From NCBI GenBank assembly GCA_046350355.1, contig JAXMAN010000001.1, forward strand, positions 1,054,001 through 1,118,000: a stretch of DNA of 64,000 bases, given 5' to 3'. Positions 1 to 6,717 of this stretch are shown here, one piece after another. Every line of letters starts with the position of its first letter. Positions within the stretch are counted from its first letter, which is position 1. Both the position numbers and the translations under genes were made by a program. The notes below the pieces were generated by a model. It had not been told where the DNA came from. It saw only the letters and a program-made list of their open reading frames with translations, and made no database searches. The DNA comes from UBA966 sp046350355 (GTDB lineage Bacteria; Planctomycetota; Phycisphaerae; Phycisphaerales; SM1A02).

Positions 1-136
1 GCAGCGCGTCGAAGATGTCGCGCAGGCTGTGCTCGCGCTGGGGCGCGTCCTCGCGCATCAGCGTCAGATTCGGCGCGGCCAGCGCCCACTCCTCGTCGGT
101 CACGTCGCTCGGCTACGGTCTCGGCTTCCTTGCCAT
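1..136 (-). pseudogene. IS5-family (DUF4096) transposase N-terminus with amber codon, cut by window edge
   Basis: Read on the minus strand from an ATG at 136, the first residues are MARKPRP, then a TAG stop at 115-113, then PSDVTDEEW, ALAAPNLTLMREDAPQ and LRDIFDAL running off the window at base 1. The T-D-E-E-W-A ... L-T-L-M-x-E-D-A-P-Q-R pattern is the well-known N-terminal DUF4096 domain of IS5-family (IS427-like) transposases, where a Tyr is usual at the place of the stop. A GTG at 103 could restart translation after the stop, but this start would drop the usual first dozen residues. The catalytic DDE part lies outside the window, so I cannot say whether the rest is intact. I treat it as a probably inactivated insertion sequence bounding the accessory region. 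Confidence 0.8.
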
Positions 137-204
137 GCCGACCCATCGGCAGGATCGTCAGCCAGAGTGCATAACACGCTCTAGACGTCAACGTCGACGC
201 ATCT

Positions 205-444
205 ATGCCTCCGATTTCCGATGCCCTATCCATTGATTCGGGGACAGTGATCGTTGACGCGGACTCTGGGGTCGCGCTTGAACGGATCGGCGAGCGTTCC
301 ACCATACAGGGAGCAGTTAGCCGACAACTTGAGCAATTCCGCGTGCCTGAGGTCGGTGGCTGGCGAAGACTTGCGGACCCGGCAATCGCATTCCTCGTGG
401 TCGGATTCGGTGCAGTGATTCTCATGAGGAGAGGACAAAATTGA
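205..444 (+). CDS. Small tail-anchored hypothetical protein
   Basis: This 79-residue protein is not recognised. It has a polar N-terminal two thirds and ends in one hydrophobic segment (about residues 59-75, A-I-A-F-L-V-V-G-F-G-A-V-I-L-M) followed by R-R-G-Q-N, the shape of a tail-anchored or C-terminally sorted membrane protein. The TGA stop overlaps the TTG start of the C39-like/DUF1573 gene by four bases, so the two are very likely co-translated and functionally linked. No clear Shine-Dalgarno sequence precedes the ATG at 205, so the start is uncertain. It could be a partner or substrate of the downstream peptidase, but that is inference from position only. Confidence 0.55.
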   Translation: MPPISDALSIDSGTVIVDADSGVALERIGERSTIQGAVSRQLEQFRVPEVGGWRRLADPAIAFLVVGFGAVILMRRGQN

Positions 445-2096
445 CTTTGTTGGCTTCGCTCATGGTGGCAGCGGCGCTGATGCTCCCAGCCGCAGGTGAT
501 AGGCCAGGGGATCCGGAAGCCATTCGGCGGGCCATTTATGGCGTGAACGACGAGATTGGACTAGTAACAGCTTGCGGGCCAATATCAGTTCTTGCTGTTT
601 GCGATCTAAGGGGAAGGCCGATTTCGCTGAGTCAAGCGATCGAGGACTGCAAATGGACTCCCGAGACGCCTCCAACGCTCAACCAGGTAGCCGAGGTGCT
701 CGAACGACGATGTGGTGTGCGCCATGCAATAAGGCGGATAGCCACAGAATCGCGCGCTGAATTCTTGGCCAGAGTGCCTACAGGGACTCTATTGGTGCTC
801 CGGCCAGTGAACGGGACACTCCAGCACCTGGTTGTAGTCCTGCAATCCGACGGCGATGGTGGTGTGCTGGTATTTGACTATCCTGGCGGAATACACCTAA
901 TGTCAAGCGACGTAGTTCGCGAGCGGTGGGAAGGTGTCGTCGTAATCCAGAGTGGGGACGGAGCCGGATTCTCATTTCTGTGGTCAGGTGTCGCGGTTTC
1001 ATGCGTTGGTGGCGCATGGTTGGCACGGGGACGCAAGCTCCGAAGGATGGCCCGTACAGTTTGTGCTGCAGCCCTTCTCGCCGTGCTGTTTGCGCCCTGG
1101 AGCATAACGCAGGCGTCGGTGGGCGACGGTCCTCCGGCAAAGGCTGCCTTTCCAACGCAGACCTATGCGCTAGGGAGGGTGCCGGAGAACATCACGATCG
1201 AGCGCACTGTTGAGTTGCGCAATCCAACGCAAGCTCCGCTGCAGCTGAAGCGCCCCGTAGAGTCTTGCGGGGCGTGCATCCATGTGGTAGAGGACCTAGC
1301 CGGGAGGATCCTGGCCCCCGGCGAGGCTTTGGCGATCCACATCCAGCTGCGCACGACGGGAAAGCGTGGCAAATTCAGTCCTTGGGTCGTTTTTCTATCG
1401 GAATCTCAGGGAATTCCATTGCTGAAGGTCGAGTACAACGCACAGGTTGCAGCATTCTGGGGATCGGACGATGTAATCAATTTGGGAATAGTTGAAGCTG
1501 GGGCATTAGCCGAGTATTCCTTTGCGGTGTATACGGATTCTCTCGCGGGAGAACCCGAGGTGAGTTGCGTCGGAGTGACTGGCATGCCGGATGCCCACGT
1601 CGAACTGACGCAAGTGAAGTCCAAAGTTGGTGACGGGCCTGTCGCGCTAGCGCGGGGGCAGTTTCGCTGGCGCGCACCTTCTCAAGCGGGTGCGATAAAT
1701 GGCCGGATTGAGTTGCTGGCGGGCGGAACTAGTGGTATGTCACTAACGATTGCGGTTCAGGCGATAGTAGTGCTTCCCAGTCTGGACACCAACGGCCGGA
1801 TATTGCTTGGGACGTGGTGCGTCACTCGGGACAGCACTCGGGAGTTCGTTTTGCCTCCCAAAGCAGCGAGTCGGCTGCAGGCGACTGTGCCCGGAACTGT
1901 CATCCAGACTGGTGCGCCGGAGGTGGACGTCTTGGGCGCGATGGAGTCCGATGGCCGTCTAAGAATTCAGCTGTGCTGGCGCGGAGAGTTTCCGAAGCAC
2001 TTCCAGATTCTTGAGGGTACCTTGCGGACACGACGAGGCGATCAAGAAGTTGCAGAAATTCCGTATATGATCTGTTGCTATCCCCAGGAGGAATGA
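441..2096 (+). CDS. C39-like cysteine peptidase fused to DUF1573, membrane-anchored
   Basis: The 551-residue product starts at TTG 441, supported by a purine-rich AGGAGAGGA eight bases upstream. Residues 1-19 form a signal-like hydrophobic stretch. Residues 40-170 resemble the C39 papain-like peptidases that trim double-glycine leaders: a Cys at 45 in A-C-G-P, a His at 129 in L-Q-H-L-V-V-V-L and an Asp at 146 in F-D-Y-P-G-G make the expected triad. Two hydrophobic segments follow (about 178-195 and 206-221). Residues 240-335 resemble a DUF1573 (ASH-like) domain with its S-C-G-A-C core and the L-A-P-G-E turn; the last 200 residues are beta-rich and unassigned. It overlaps the small tail-anchored gene upstream and is followed after three bases by a secreted protein. 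The role could be processing or surface assembly; the substrate is unknown. Confidence 0.75.
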   Translation: MTLLASLMVAAALMLPAAGDRPGDPEAIRRAIYGVNDEIGLVTACGPISVLAVCDLRGRPISLSQAIEDCKWTPETPPTLNQVAEVLERRCGVRHAIRRIATESRAEFLARVPTGTLLVLRPVNGTLQHLVVVLQSDGDGGVLVFDYPGGIHLMSSDVVRERWEGVVVIQSGDGAGFSFLWSGVAVSCVGGAWLARGRKLRRMARTVCAAALLAVLFAPWSITQASVGDGPPAKAAFPTQTYALGRVPENITIERTVELRNPTQAPLQLKRPVESCGACIHVVEDLAGRILAPGEALAIHIQLRTTGKRGKFSPWVVFLSESQGIPLLKVEYNAQVAAFWGSDDVINLGIVEAGALAEYSFAVYTDSLAGEPEVSCVGVTGMPDAHVELTQVKSKVGDGPVALARGQFRWRAPSQAGAINGRIELLAGGTSGMSLTIAVQAIVVLPSLDTNGRILLGTWCVTRDSTREFVLPPKAASRLQATVPGTVIQTGAPEVDVLGAMESDGRLRIQLCWRGEFPKHFQILEGTLRTRRGDQEVAEIPYMICCYPQEE

Positions 2097-2099
2097 TTG

Positions 2100-3446
2100 A
2101 TGCGCCTGACATCCACTCGTTGGTGGCTCATGCTTGTTCTCGTGGCGGGCTTGGCGCAGGCCACATCCGACGCCGCCGGACCCCAATCTGAGAACGGCAC
2201 GCAGGCCGCTAAGGACGTGCCCCAGCGAGCAGCCGACCTGGCTAGGTGGGCTTGTCGGCTCGAGCCTGCCGCGGTTCCCAAGATATTCTCCCGACCTGGG
2301 CTGGTGCTAGGCGAGGACTGTTTGACCACTGCGCTGAGCGCATATGACACGGAGCTCGAAAGTCTGGCGCACTCCGATTCGGAGAAGACCGCCGCAACAA
2401 TTGACGCGCTGGAGCGCGATTACAGGATTTATCTCTCGGGCTCACCGGAACATGAATCGTCGCTAAGCGAGTCGGAACGTAACGCGTTGATTCGCGCCAG
2501 AGACCGCGTGGCACGCGGCGAACCTGCGTTCAGTGCAGAGGATCCATTCTGCATAAGTAGGATGAATCGGCGATACCATGAGTCTCGGCAAGCGTTGTAC
2601 CGGGGGGAGGCAACTGCTCGTTTCGCGCTCGTTGACCGTCTTGCAGATTGCGCGACTCCCCGTATCGACAAGGTCGAGTTGGAACGGCTTCGCTCAAGAC
2701 TGACAGTCGAGGCTTCAAATCGTGGAGTCGATGATCGCAAGTTCTATGGCTCGATTGACCCGGGCTTGCTTGTGAGTTTTGACCTGTACGAGTTGCTTGA
2801 GCAAAGCAAGCCACTCCAGAAGTCACTGGCACCATCTTCGAAGCCCATTCTTGCTATCAGAGATCTCGATCCAGCAACCTCCCCTGTCGTCGCCGTAGCG
2901 GCTCAAAGAGCTATACTAAGATTCGATTCTGACGCCGGACAGGCGATTGACTCATGGATTCGCGCGATCACCGCACGCAACGCTGCCAACGAGCTTACCT
3001 ATGCTGCTGCCGATCAGGAGTTGAAGGCCTGCGACCAGATTGTGGGGAACCTCATTAGGCGACGTTGGGAGCTCGTACTCGAGATCGCCGCACTTCTCCG
3101 GGCAAACGGCTTTGAAGGTCAGGCAACGACCTGGGAGATCGAGGCCGGCAGGGCATTGTTTCCTTCGGCGTTTGAAGCAGGGCAGTCCGACCAGATCATG
3201 GTTTCCATTCTTGCCTCAGAAGCGTCGAACACCGATAGGTTCCGTTCTCTACGGGAGCGATTCGATACCTTTGAACAACTTCGGACGGAGGCGCGAACAA
3301 GGCTGATTGCCGCCATGGTCTCTGGTGCTGGCGTGAATGGGCGGCGGGGAGAGGCGGCATCCCGCCAGGTGAACGACATTCGCGCGGAGATCTTGAGCTT
3401 GGACAGCGCATGCGCCTCGGAGCTTGCGGCCCTGCGCAAGCAGTAG
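2100..3446 (+). CDS. Secreted helical hypothetical protein, paralog of the 6.7-8.3 kb product
   Basis: The 448-residue product begins at ATG 2100 with AGGAGG at 2086-2091, an ideal spacing; a TTG three bases earlier is the alternative. Residues 1-25 form a signal peptide (RWWLMLVLVAGLAQATSDA), and the remainder is mostly charged helix with no membrane segment. No known domain is recognised. Its pattern of charged helices, notably a stretch around A-R-D-R-V-A-R-G, recalls A-R-K-R-A-K-A-G in the secreted protein at 6718-8349, so the two may be distant paralogs. It lies three bases behind the C39-like/DUF1573 gene and probably shares its transcript, which suggests an exported partner of that membrane protein. 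An IS3-derived element begins about 110 bases downstream. Confidence 0.7.
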   Translation: MRLTSTRWWLMLVLVAGLAQATSDAAGPQSENGTQAAKDVPQRAADLARWACRLEPAAVPKIFSRPGLVLGEDCLTTALSAYDTELESLAHSDSEKTAATIDALERDYRIYLSGSPEHESSLSESERNALIRARDRVARGEPAFSAEDPFCISRMNRRYHESRQALYRGEATARFALVDRLADCATPRIDKVELERLRSRLTVEASNRGVDDRKFYGSIDPGLLVSFDLYELLEQSKPLQKSLAPSSKPILAIRDLDPATSPVVAVAAQRAILRFDSDAGQAIDSWIRAITARNAANELTYAAADQELKACDQIVGNLIRRRWELVLEIAALLRANGFEGQATTWEIEAGRALFPSAFEAGQSDQIMVSILASEASNTDRFRSLRERFDTFEQLRTEARTRLIAAMVSGAGVNGRRGEAASRQVNDIRAEILSLDSACASELAALRKQ

Positions 3447-3559
3447 CGGCAGGCGTTTGTCGGTTTCGACGCGACGTGGGGGCGACTTCGCCTGCTTGGT
3501 GTGCCAGAGACAGGCCGCTCCGCCGCCGTCGTCGCACTGGTCTTCACCCCGATTTGATG

Positions 3560-3850
3560 TGACGGTGGTGCGCTGAACAGGTCCACCCCTTATGAGAGAC
3601 TTTCGCGGCCCGAAGGGCCGAGAGGAGTCTCCGATGAAGCGTCTGACGAATAGGAAGCGCGACCGTCCAGAGGAGGTGGTCGCGAAGCTGAGGCAGGCTG
3701 ACGAGGCGCTCGCCAAGGGCACGCCGATCGCCGAGGTGGCGAGGTCGCTCGGAGTGTCCGAAGTGACGCTGCACGGCTGGCAGGCCACTCGGCCCATCAG
3801 GCCGCGAAGGTCTCTCAAAAGGGGTGGACCTGTTCAGCGCACCCCTGTCA
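3560..3850 (+). mobile_element. IS3-derived MITE-like element, copy 1
   Basis: The ends form an inverted repeat of about 45 bases with few mismatches. The left end carries T-G-A-C-G-G then GTGCGCTGAACAGGTCCACC, and the reverse complement of the right end (3806-3850) repeats it with TGACAGGGG at the tip. Inside is a start of an IS3-type OrfA reading frame but no room for an orfB integrase, so the element is about 291 bases and non-autonomous. The same termini bound a degenerate copy at 8454-8691 and part of them a truncated copy at 5285-5490. No convincing target duplication is visible. Confidence 0.8.
3634..3783 (+). pseudogene. IS3-family transposase OrfA remnant (helix-turn-helix part)
   Basis: From ATG 3634, preceded by GAGGAG, the frame reads MKRLTNRKRDRPEEVVAKLR, then Q-A-D-E-A-L-A-K-G-T-P-I-A-E-V-A-R-S-L-G-V-S-E-V-T-L-H-G-W. 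This is the N-terminal helix-turn-helix of IS3-family OrfA proteins, which normally continues after the Trp into R-x-x-Y-G-G and a leucine zipper. Here it changes abruptly to sequence made of the right terminal inverted repeat. The open frame formally continues to 3882 across the element's end, but that tail is not transposase-like. It cannot transpose alone; whether the short DNA-binding peptide is made is unknown. Confidence 0.75.
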
Positions 3851-3900
3851 TCGGCGCTCGGCCAATAACATATGCCCTCTGAGTACCCTGGAGTCGGGTC

Positions 3901-4045
3901 CTGCAACTTCTCGGTTATGACTACACCTTTCGTGTCTCTGTCAGCCTCGCGTGCGACTTCGAAGAGCGTCCGCCCCGCACTACTTCAAACGAAACGCCGC
4001 CGAGTGATCGGCGGCGTTTCTGCTTTTGGCGTGGGGAGTTGGCGA
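3901..4045 (+). repeat. Foldback repeat B, copy 1
   Basis: This is one of three related stretches. Shared blocks in order are T-G-C-A-A-C-T-T, then G-T-G-T-C-T-C-T-G, then ACTTCGAAGAGCGTCCG, then ACTTCAAACGAAACGCCGCC with its inverted partner, then GGCGTGGGGAGTT. The same order recurs at 5519-5665, and in inverted form at 9036-9250. It begins about 50 bases after IS3-derived copy 1, and copy 2 of the repeat also follows its IS3-derived copy closely, so the two may belong to one compound element. No open reading frame is seen in it. Confidence 0.65.
3991..4027 (+). terminator. Perfect 11-bp hairpin with short T-rich tail
   Basis: Bases 3991-4001 (GAAACGCCGCC) pair perfectly with 4010-4020 (GGCGGCGTTTC) around an eight-base loop, GAGTGATC, and are followed by T-G-C-T-T-T-T. 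The strong stem plus T-rich tail fits a rho-independent terminator for rightward transcription. It is also the core of repeat B and recurs in weaker form at 5613-5644 and 9125-9154, so it may simply be part of a mobile repeat that acts as a portable terminator. Confidence 0.55.
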
Positions 4046-4181
4046 AGCTGGGATGCGGTGGGCGGGCCCCTCGTGCGCGCGTGGTCATTGATCATCTCGG
4101 CCCCGTTCTGTGTCTGCCTCGACATGATCCGATGGCACATGGAGTAGTTTGAGTTTGAGGTCCAGTTTCCGCTGGCGCAAA

Positions 4182-4784
4182 ATGTTGCCACCCATCCGTC
4201 GTGCCTTAAAGCTCCTCCTGGCGCTGTCGATCCTTGGATCGATCGCCTCCGTCGCAGTGTGTTGCGTGCTGATCTACCACGCTTTCACCGACGGGATGAC
4301 GCCCGGTCCTGACCTTGTCGCGAAGCTGCAGGATGGAACATTGCGACAGGACGAAGTTGAGTCGATCGAGATCTTCGAGGAGTACATCGAACCCGCCACC
4401 CGCAGTCCGCTCCGCGTCCTCAATGTGGGGCCTGCCGATTACCCGGCTCTCCCCACGCTTCGCGATCGAAAGTCGCTTGGCGTGATCTTGCACGAGCTCG
4501 AGTATGCGATTGCAGGAACGCCTCAGATGTCGCACCCGAGCATCACCAGCCGGGTTTTCATGCGGGTCAACACGGCCCAAGGGTGGTACTGGGTGAAGGC
4601 TCAGGTGCTCGCTTCCGAGACACAGAGACGGCTGCAGTTTGCCGTGGGCAACCTGAATGCTTCGCACATTCCGTCGAGCAACTACTATCGAGGAACAGTC
4701 GATGAGTTTCTTGCGCTTCTCAGGGCGCTGAAGGGCGCGCAGTCGAGCGCCGAACAGAACACGACGATTCCGGCATCCCCCTGA
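4182..4784 (+). CDS. Membrane-anchored hypothetical protein
   Basis: I place the start at ATG 4182, giving 200 residues that open with a basic end (MLPPIRRALK) and a single hydrophobic segment at about residues 9-34, then a soluble domain with extracytoplasmic orientation expected. A TTG at 4149 would add eleven residues. The soluble part is mixed alpha/beta with no recognisable family; it includes a Y-I-E-P-A-T ... R-V-L-N-V-G-P strand region and the phrase W-Y-W-V-K-A-Q-V. It stands alone between repeat B copy 1 and a small membrane protein gene. No Shine-Dalgarno sequence is obvious. Function unknown. Confidence 0.55.
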   Translation: MLPPIRRALKLLLALSILGSIASVAVCCVLIYHAFTDGMTPGPDLVAKLQDGTLRQDEVESIEIFEEYIEPATRSPLRVLNVGPADYPALPTLRDRKSLGVILHELEYAIAGTPQMSHPSITSRVFMRVNTAQGWYWVKAQVLASETQRRLQFAVGNLNASHIPSSNYYRGTVDEFLALLRALKGAQSSAEQNTTIPASP

Positions 4785-4951
4785 AGTTTGCGAGTGCGGA
4801 GCGCGGCCCTCAAGGCTCATCGTGACGACGGCCGCTCCTGACCTGAGGTTGCGCGGGCGAGAGTCCTTGACGACATTGCAGCGCTCGCAAGCGAGACTCG
4901 AGAGACGAGGAGAGAAATCTGCGGGGACTTTCCCCGGGAACGGAATGATCC

Positions 4952-5173
4952 ATGAAGCTCTCGACAGCTCAGCGGGTGTTCGCTGGTATCGCCCTGGTGT
5001 CATTCGTTCTCTGCATGGCCACGGTGTTCGTCGGCGGGGACCTCTGGGGACGGCACCGAAGCACACTCCAGGGGCGGATTATCGCATACTCCGTGGTGTC
5101 CATGACCCTTTCGCTTCTTGCCGGCGCAGTTTGGCAGTTGTTCCGGAAGGCGGATGACGCACCGCGGCCCTGA
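4952..5173 (+). CDS. Small two-helix membrane protein
   Basis: This 73-residue frame starts MKLSTAQRVFAGIALVSF and contains two hydrophobic segments (about residues 9-29 and 43-63) linked by a short charged loop and ending in a basic, proline-containing tail. Such a layout is typical of real small membrane proteins rather than of random GC-rich frames. The leader just upstream has several small hairpins, for example CGGGG and CCCCG arms at 4922-4936. No family is recognised and there is no strong ribosome-binding site, so I hold this call with moderate confidence. Confidence 0.5.
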   Translation: MKLSTAQRVFAGIALVSFVLCMATVFVGGDLWGRHRSTLQGRIIAYSVVSMTLSLLAGAVWQLFRKADDAPRP

Positions 5174-5284
5174 CTGTTGTGGTGAGCTGGCTCTGGGCAC
5201 TCCGAAGCGCTGGTCGTCTCCTGATGCATGGCAGAGCCGGTTGCGAATCGGGCAGTTGAGGCAGATTCATGCCGGAGATCACGA

Positions 5285-5490
5285 GGCCTCGGCGTGACGA
5301 GGGCGCGCTGATCAGGCCCACGCTTCATGAAGGACTCTCGCCGCCTGAGGGACCGAGACGAGGCGCCGCTGAAGCGTGGACCCGGAATCGTCACCGTCCC
5401 AAGATGGTGGTCTCGAAGATGAGGCCCGCAGATCAAGCGCGTGGGAACGGAGTGCGGATGGCTGAGTCGGCTCCGTTGCCTGAGGTTTCT
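5285..5490 (+). mobile_element. IS3-derived element, copy 2 (truncated and diverged)
   Basis: The sequence aligns with the minus-strand reading of copy 3 at 8454-8691: both share GGGACCGAGACGAG, GCTGAAGCGTGG, ATCAAGCGCG and GGAGTGCGGAT followed by GCTGAGTCGGCT. The left end (GAGGGCGCGCTGATCAGGCCC) is a decayed version of the terminal repeat. The right terminal repeat is missing: similarity stops near 5490, just before repeat B copy 2 begins. In one frame it encodes Q-A-R-G-N-G-V-R-M-A-E-S-A, which corresponds to E-A-L-A-K-G-T-P-I-A-E-V-A of the copy 1 OrfA start. Confidence 0.6.
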
Positions 5491-5518
5491 GCGGCGACGC
5501 CTCCATAACCGCGGAGTC

Positions 5519-5665
5519 TCAATTGCAACTTTCGGATCCGCGGCACCCGCACCCTATCTCTGATTGCTGCTTGCGCCACTTCGAATGCCGTCCGCGCCGA
5601 ACGACTTCAAACAAGAACGCAGCCGTGTGATCGGCGGCGTTTCTGCCTTCGGCGTGGGGAGTTCG
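5519..5665 (+). repeat. Foldback repeat B, copy 2
   Basis: It begins C-A-A-T-T-G-C-A-A-C-T-T-T-C-G-G-A-T-C-C-G and carries TATCTCTGATTGCTGC, CACTTCGAATGCCGTCCG, ACTTCAAAC and the hairpin region AAGAACGCAGCC / GGCGGCGTTTCT around GTGTGATC, then GGCGTGGGGAGTTCGCG. Each block matches copy 1 at 3901-4045 in order. The stem has mismatches, so the terminator is weaker than in copy 1. The reverse complement of 9155-9250 matches the first half of this copy closely. Confidence 0.6.
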
Positions 5666-5742
5666 CGTGGGCGCACTGTGCGCGCGTGTCTCTGCGCGCC
5701 GCGTGGTCATCACCGCGTGGTCAGGCGTTGGGCGGCGAGAGC

Positions 5743-5823
5743 GCCCCAATGGGTCCCGAGTCTCTGAGACTCTGCCCGCGGCCGCTGCGGGGGTCATCAA
5801 GGCGTCTCCCGCGCCATTGGGGT
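5743..5823 (+). other. Three-stem structured element upstream of the RX4H-protein gene
   Basis: An outer stem pairs 5744-5752 (CCCCAATGG) perfectly with 5814-5822 (CCATTGGGG). Inside it lie a six-base hairpin, GAGTCT at 5758-5763 with AGACTC at 5767-5772 around CTG, and a five-base hairpin, CCCGC at 5775-5779 with GCGGG at 5787-5791. The result resembles a three-way junction. The rest of 5666-5960 holds no gene that I can support. The element sits about 140 bases before the start at 5961, so it could be a leader RNA, or a folded end of a mobile element. GC-rich DNA makes chance stems common, hence modest confidence. Confidence 0.35.
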
Positions 5824-5960
5824 CCGGACACCCTGGATTGGTCGTGGAGCAGCGGGGCAGACGAATTTCGACTGCGCCCCGTATCTTGGACAGGGTTGTG
5901 CGAGTCAGGCGGCGTGGGATGCAGCACTCCGCATGATGGCCAAGACAGGAGGGTGTGAGC

Positions 5961-6527
5961 ATGTGTGCCACGTGGGATGCTTCAGCCGAAGCCGAGCGGG
6001 CCTTCGGTTCCTTTCAACGCAGCACAGTCGAGGCGATGAAGGTGCTCGCGGAGGCCGGGCTCTACACCCAGCTCATGATGATCATGTACGGGGCCATTGA
6101 CGCCGCAGGCTTGCTCGACGCCCCGCTCGGGACGATTGACGCGGACGGGGAGACCTTCAGGGACTGGGTCGACAAGTACATGATTCCCGGCGCCCGGCTT
6201 CAGGCAAGTGCAGCGGACCTTTGGGGCGCGCGGTGCGCGCTCCTGCACGCCTACGGCGCCGAGTCCAAGCTGTCGCGGAACGCAAAGGTGCGCGAGGTGG
6301 CCGCGTACTGGAGCAGCAGCGATCCTTCGATTGCTCAGGCGAGATGCGATGAAGTGAAGCGAATGACGGGGCGCGAGGTTGTTCCTGTGGAGTTGGGAGC
6401 GCTTATCGAAGCCTTCGGAGCTGGATTTGCGCAGTTCGCGTCTGACTTCGCAGGAAAGTGTCGTGCGGACAAGCGGTGGGAAGGGCGTGCAAGGAAGTTG
6501 GTCGCGCATTACCGCATCCCCGGATAG
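5961..6527 (+). CDS. Hypothetical protein with HEPN-like RX4H motif
   Basis: ATG 5961 is chosen because AGGAGGG at 5947-5953 lies seven bases ahead; a GTG six bases earlier is the alternative. The 188-residue product has no signal peptide and is largely helical. Residues 91-96 read R-C-A-L-L-H inside W-G-A-R-C-A-L-L-H-A-Y-G, matching the R-x4-H signature of HEPN nucleases and their relatives, and the surrounding helices (L-Y-T-Q-L-M-M-I-M-Y-G-A-I-D) would fit such a four-helix fold. This is inference from one short motif. The gene stands alone between repeat B copy 2 and a secreted-protein gene, without an antitoxin-like partner next to it. Confidence 0.65.
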   Translation: MCATWDASAEAERAFGSFQRSTVEAMKVLAEAGLYTQLMMIMYGAIDAAGLLDAPLGTIDADGETFRDWVDKYMIPGARLQASAADLWGARCALLHAYGAESKLSRNAKVREVAAYWSSSDPSIAQARCDEVKRMTGREVVPVELGALIEAFGAGFAQFASDFAGKCRADKRWEGRARKLVAHYRIPG

Positions 6528-6535
6528 GCGTGCAT

Positions 6536-6616
6536 TCAGGGGCGCTTGAGCATAGGTACCGCTGGCGGCATTTCGGTTGTGGAGGGTTGCCCGGAGCCAC
6601 CCATACCCGCCCCTGA
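6536..6616 (+). other. Long-range perfect inverted repeat in a leader region
   Basis: Bases 6536-6544 (TCAGGGGCG) pair perfectly with 6608-6616 (CGCCCCTGA), enclosing 63 bases. Shorter arms follow just outside, GTCACC near 6639 with GGTGAC at 6665, and CCGGAG with CTCCGG around 6592-6621. The stretch lies between the RX4H-protein gene and the start of the secreted protein at 6718, so it could be a terminator-like or leader structure. A single nine-base stem in a spacer this rich in G and C may arise by chance. Confidence 0.25.
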
Positions 6617-6717
6617 CTCCGGCCGCGCTCCCGACAGCGTCACCGCCGACGAGCGCCGCGCTGAGGTGACTCTGCTCGTTCACTAGAATGGAGGAGCGTC
6701 CGAGGACTGAGAGTGAA

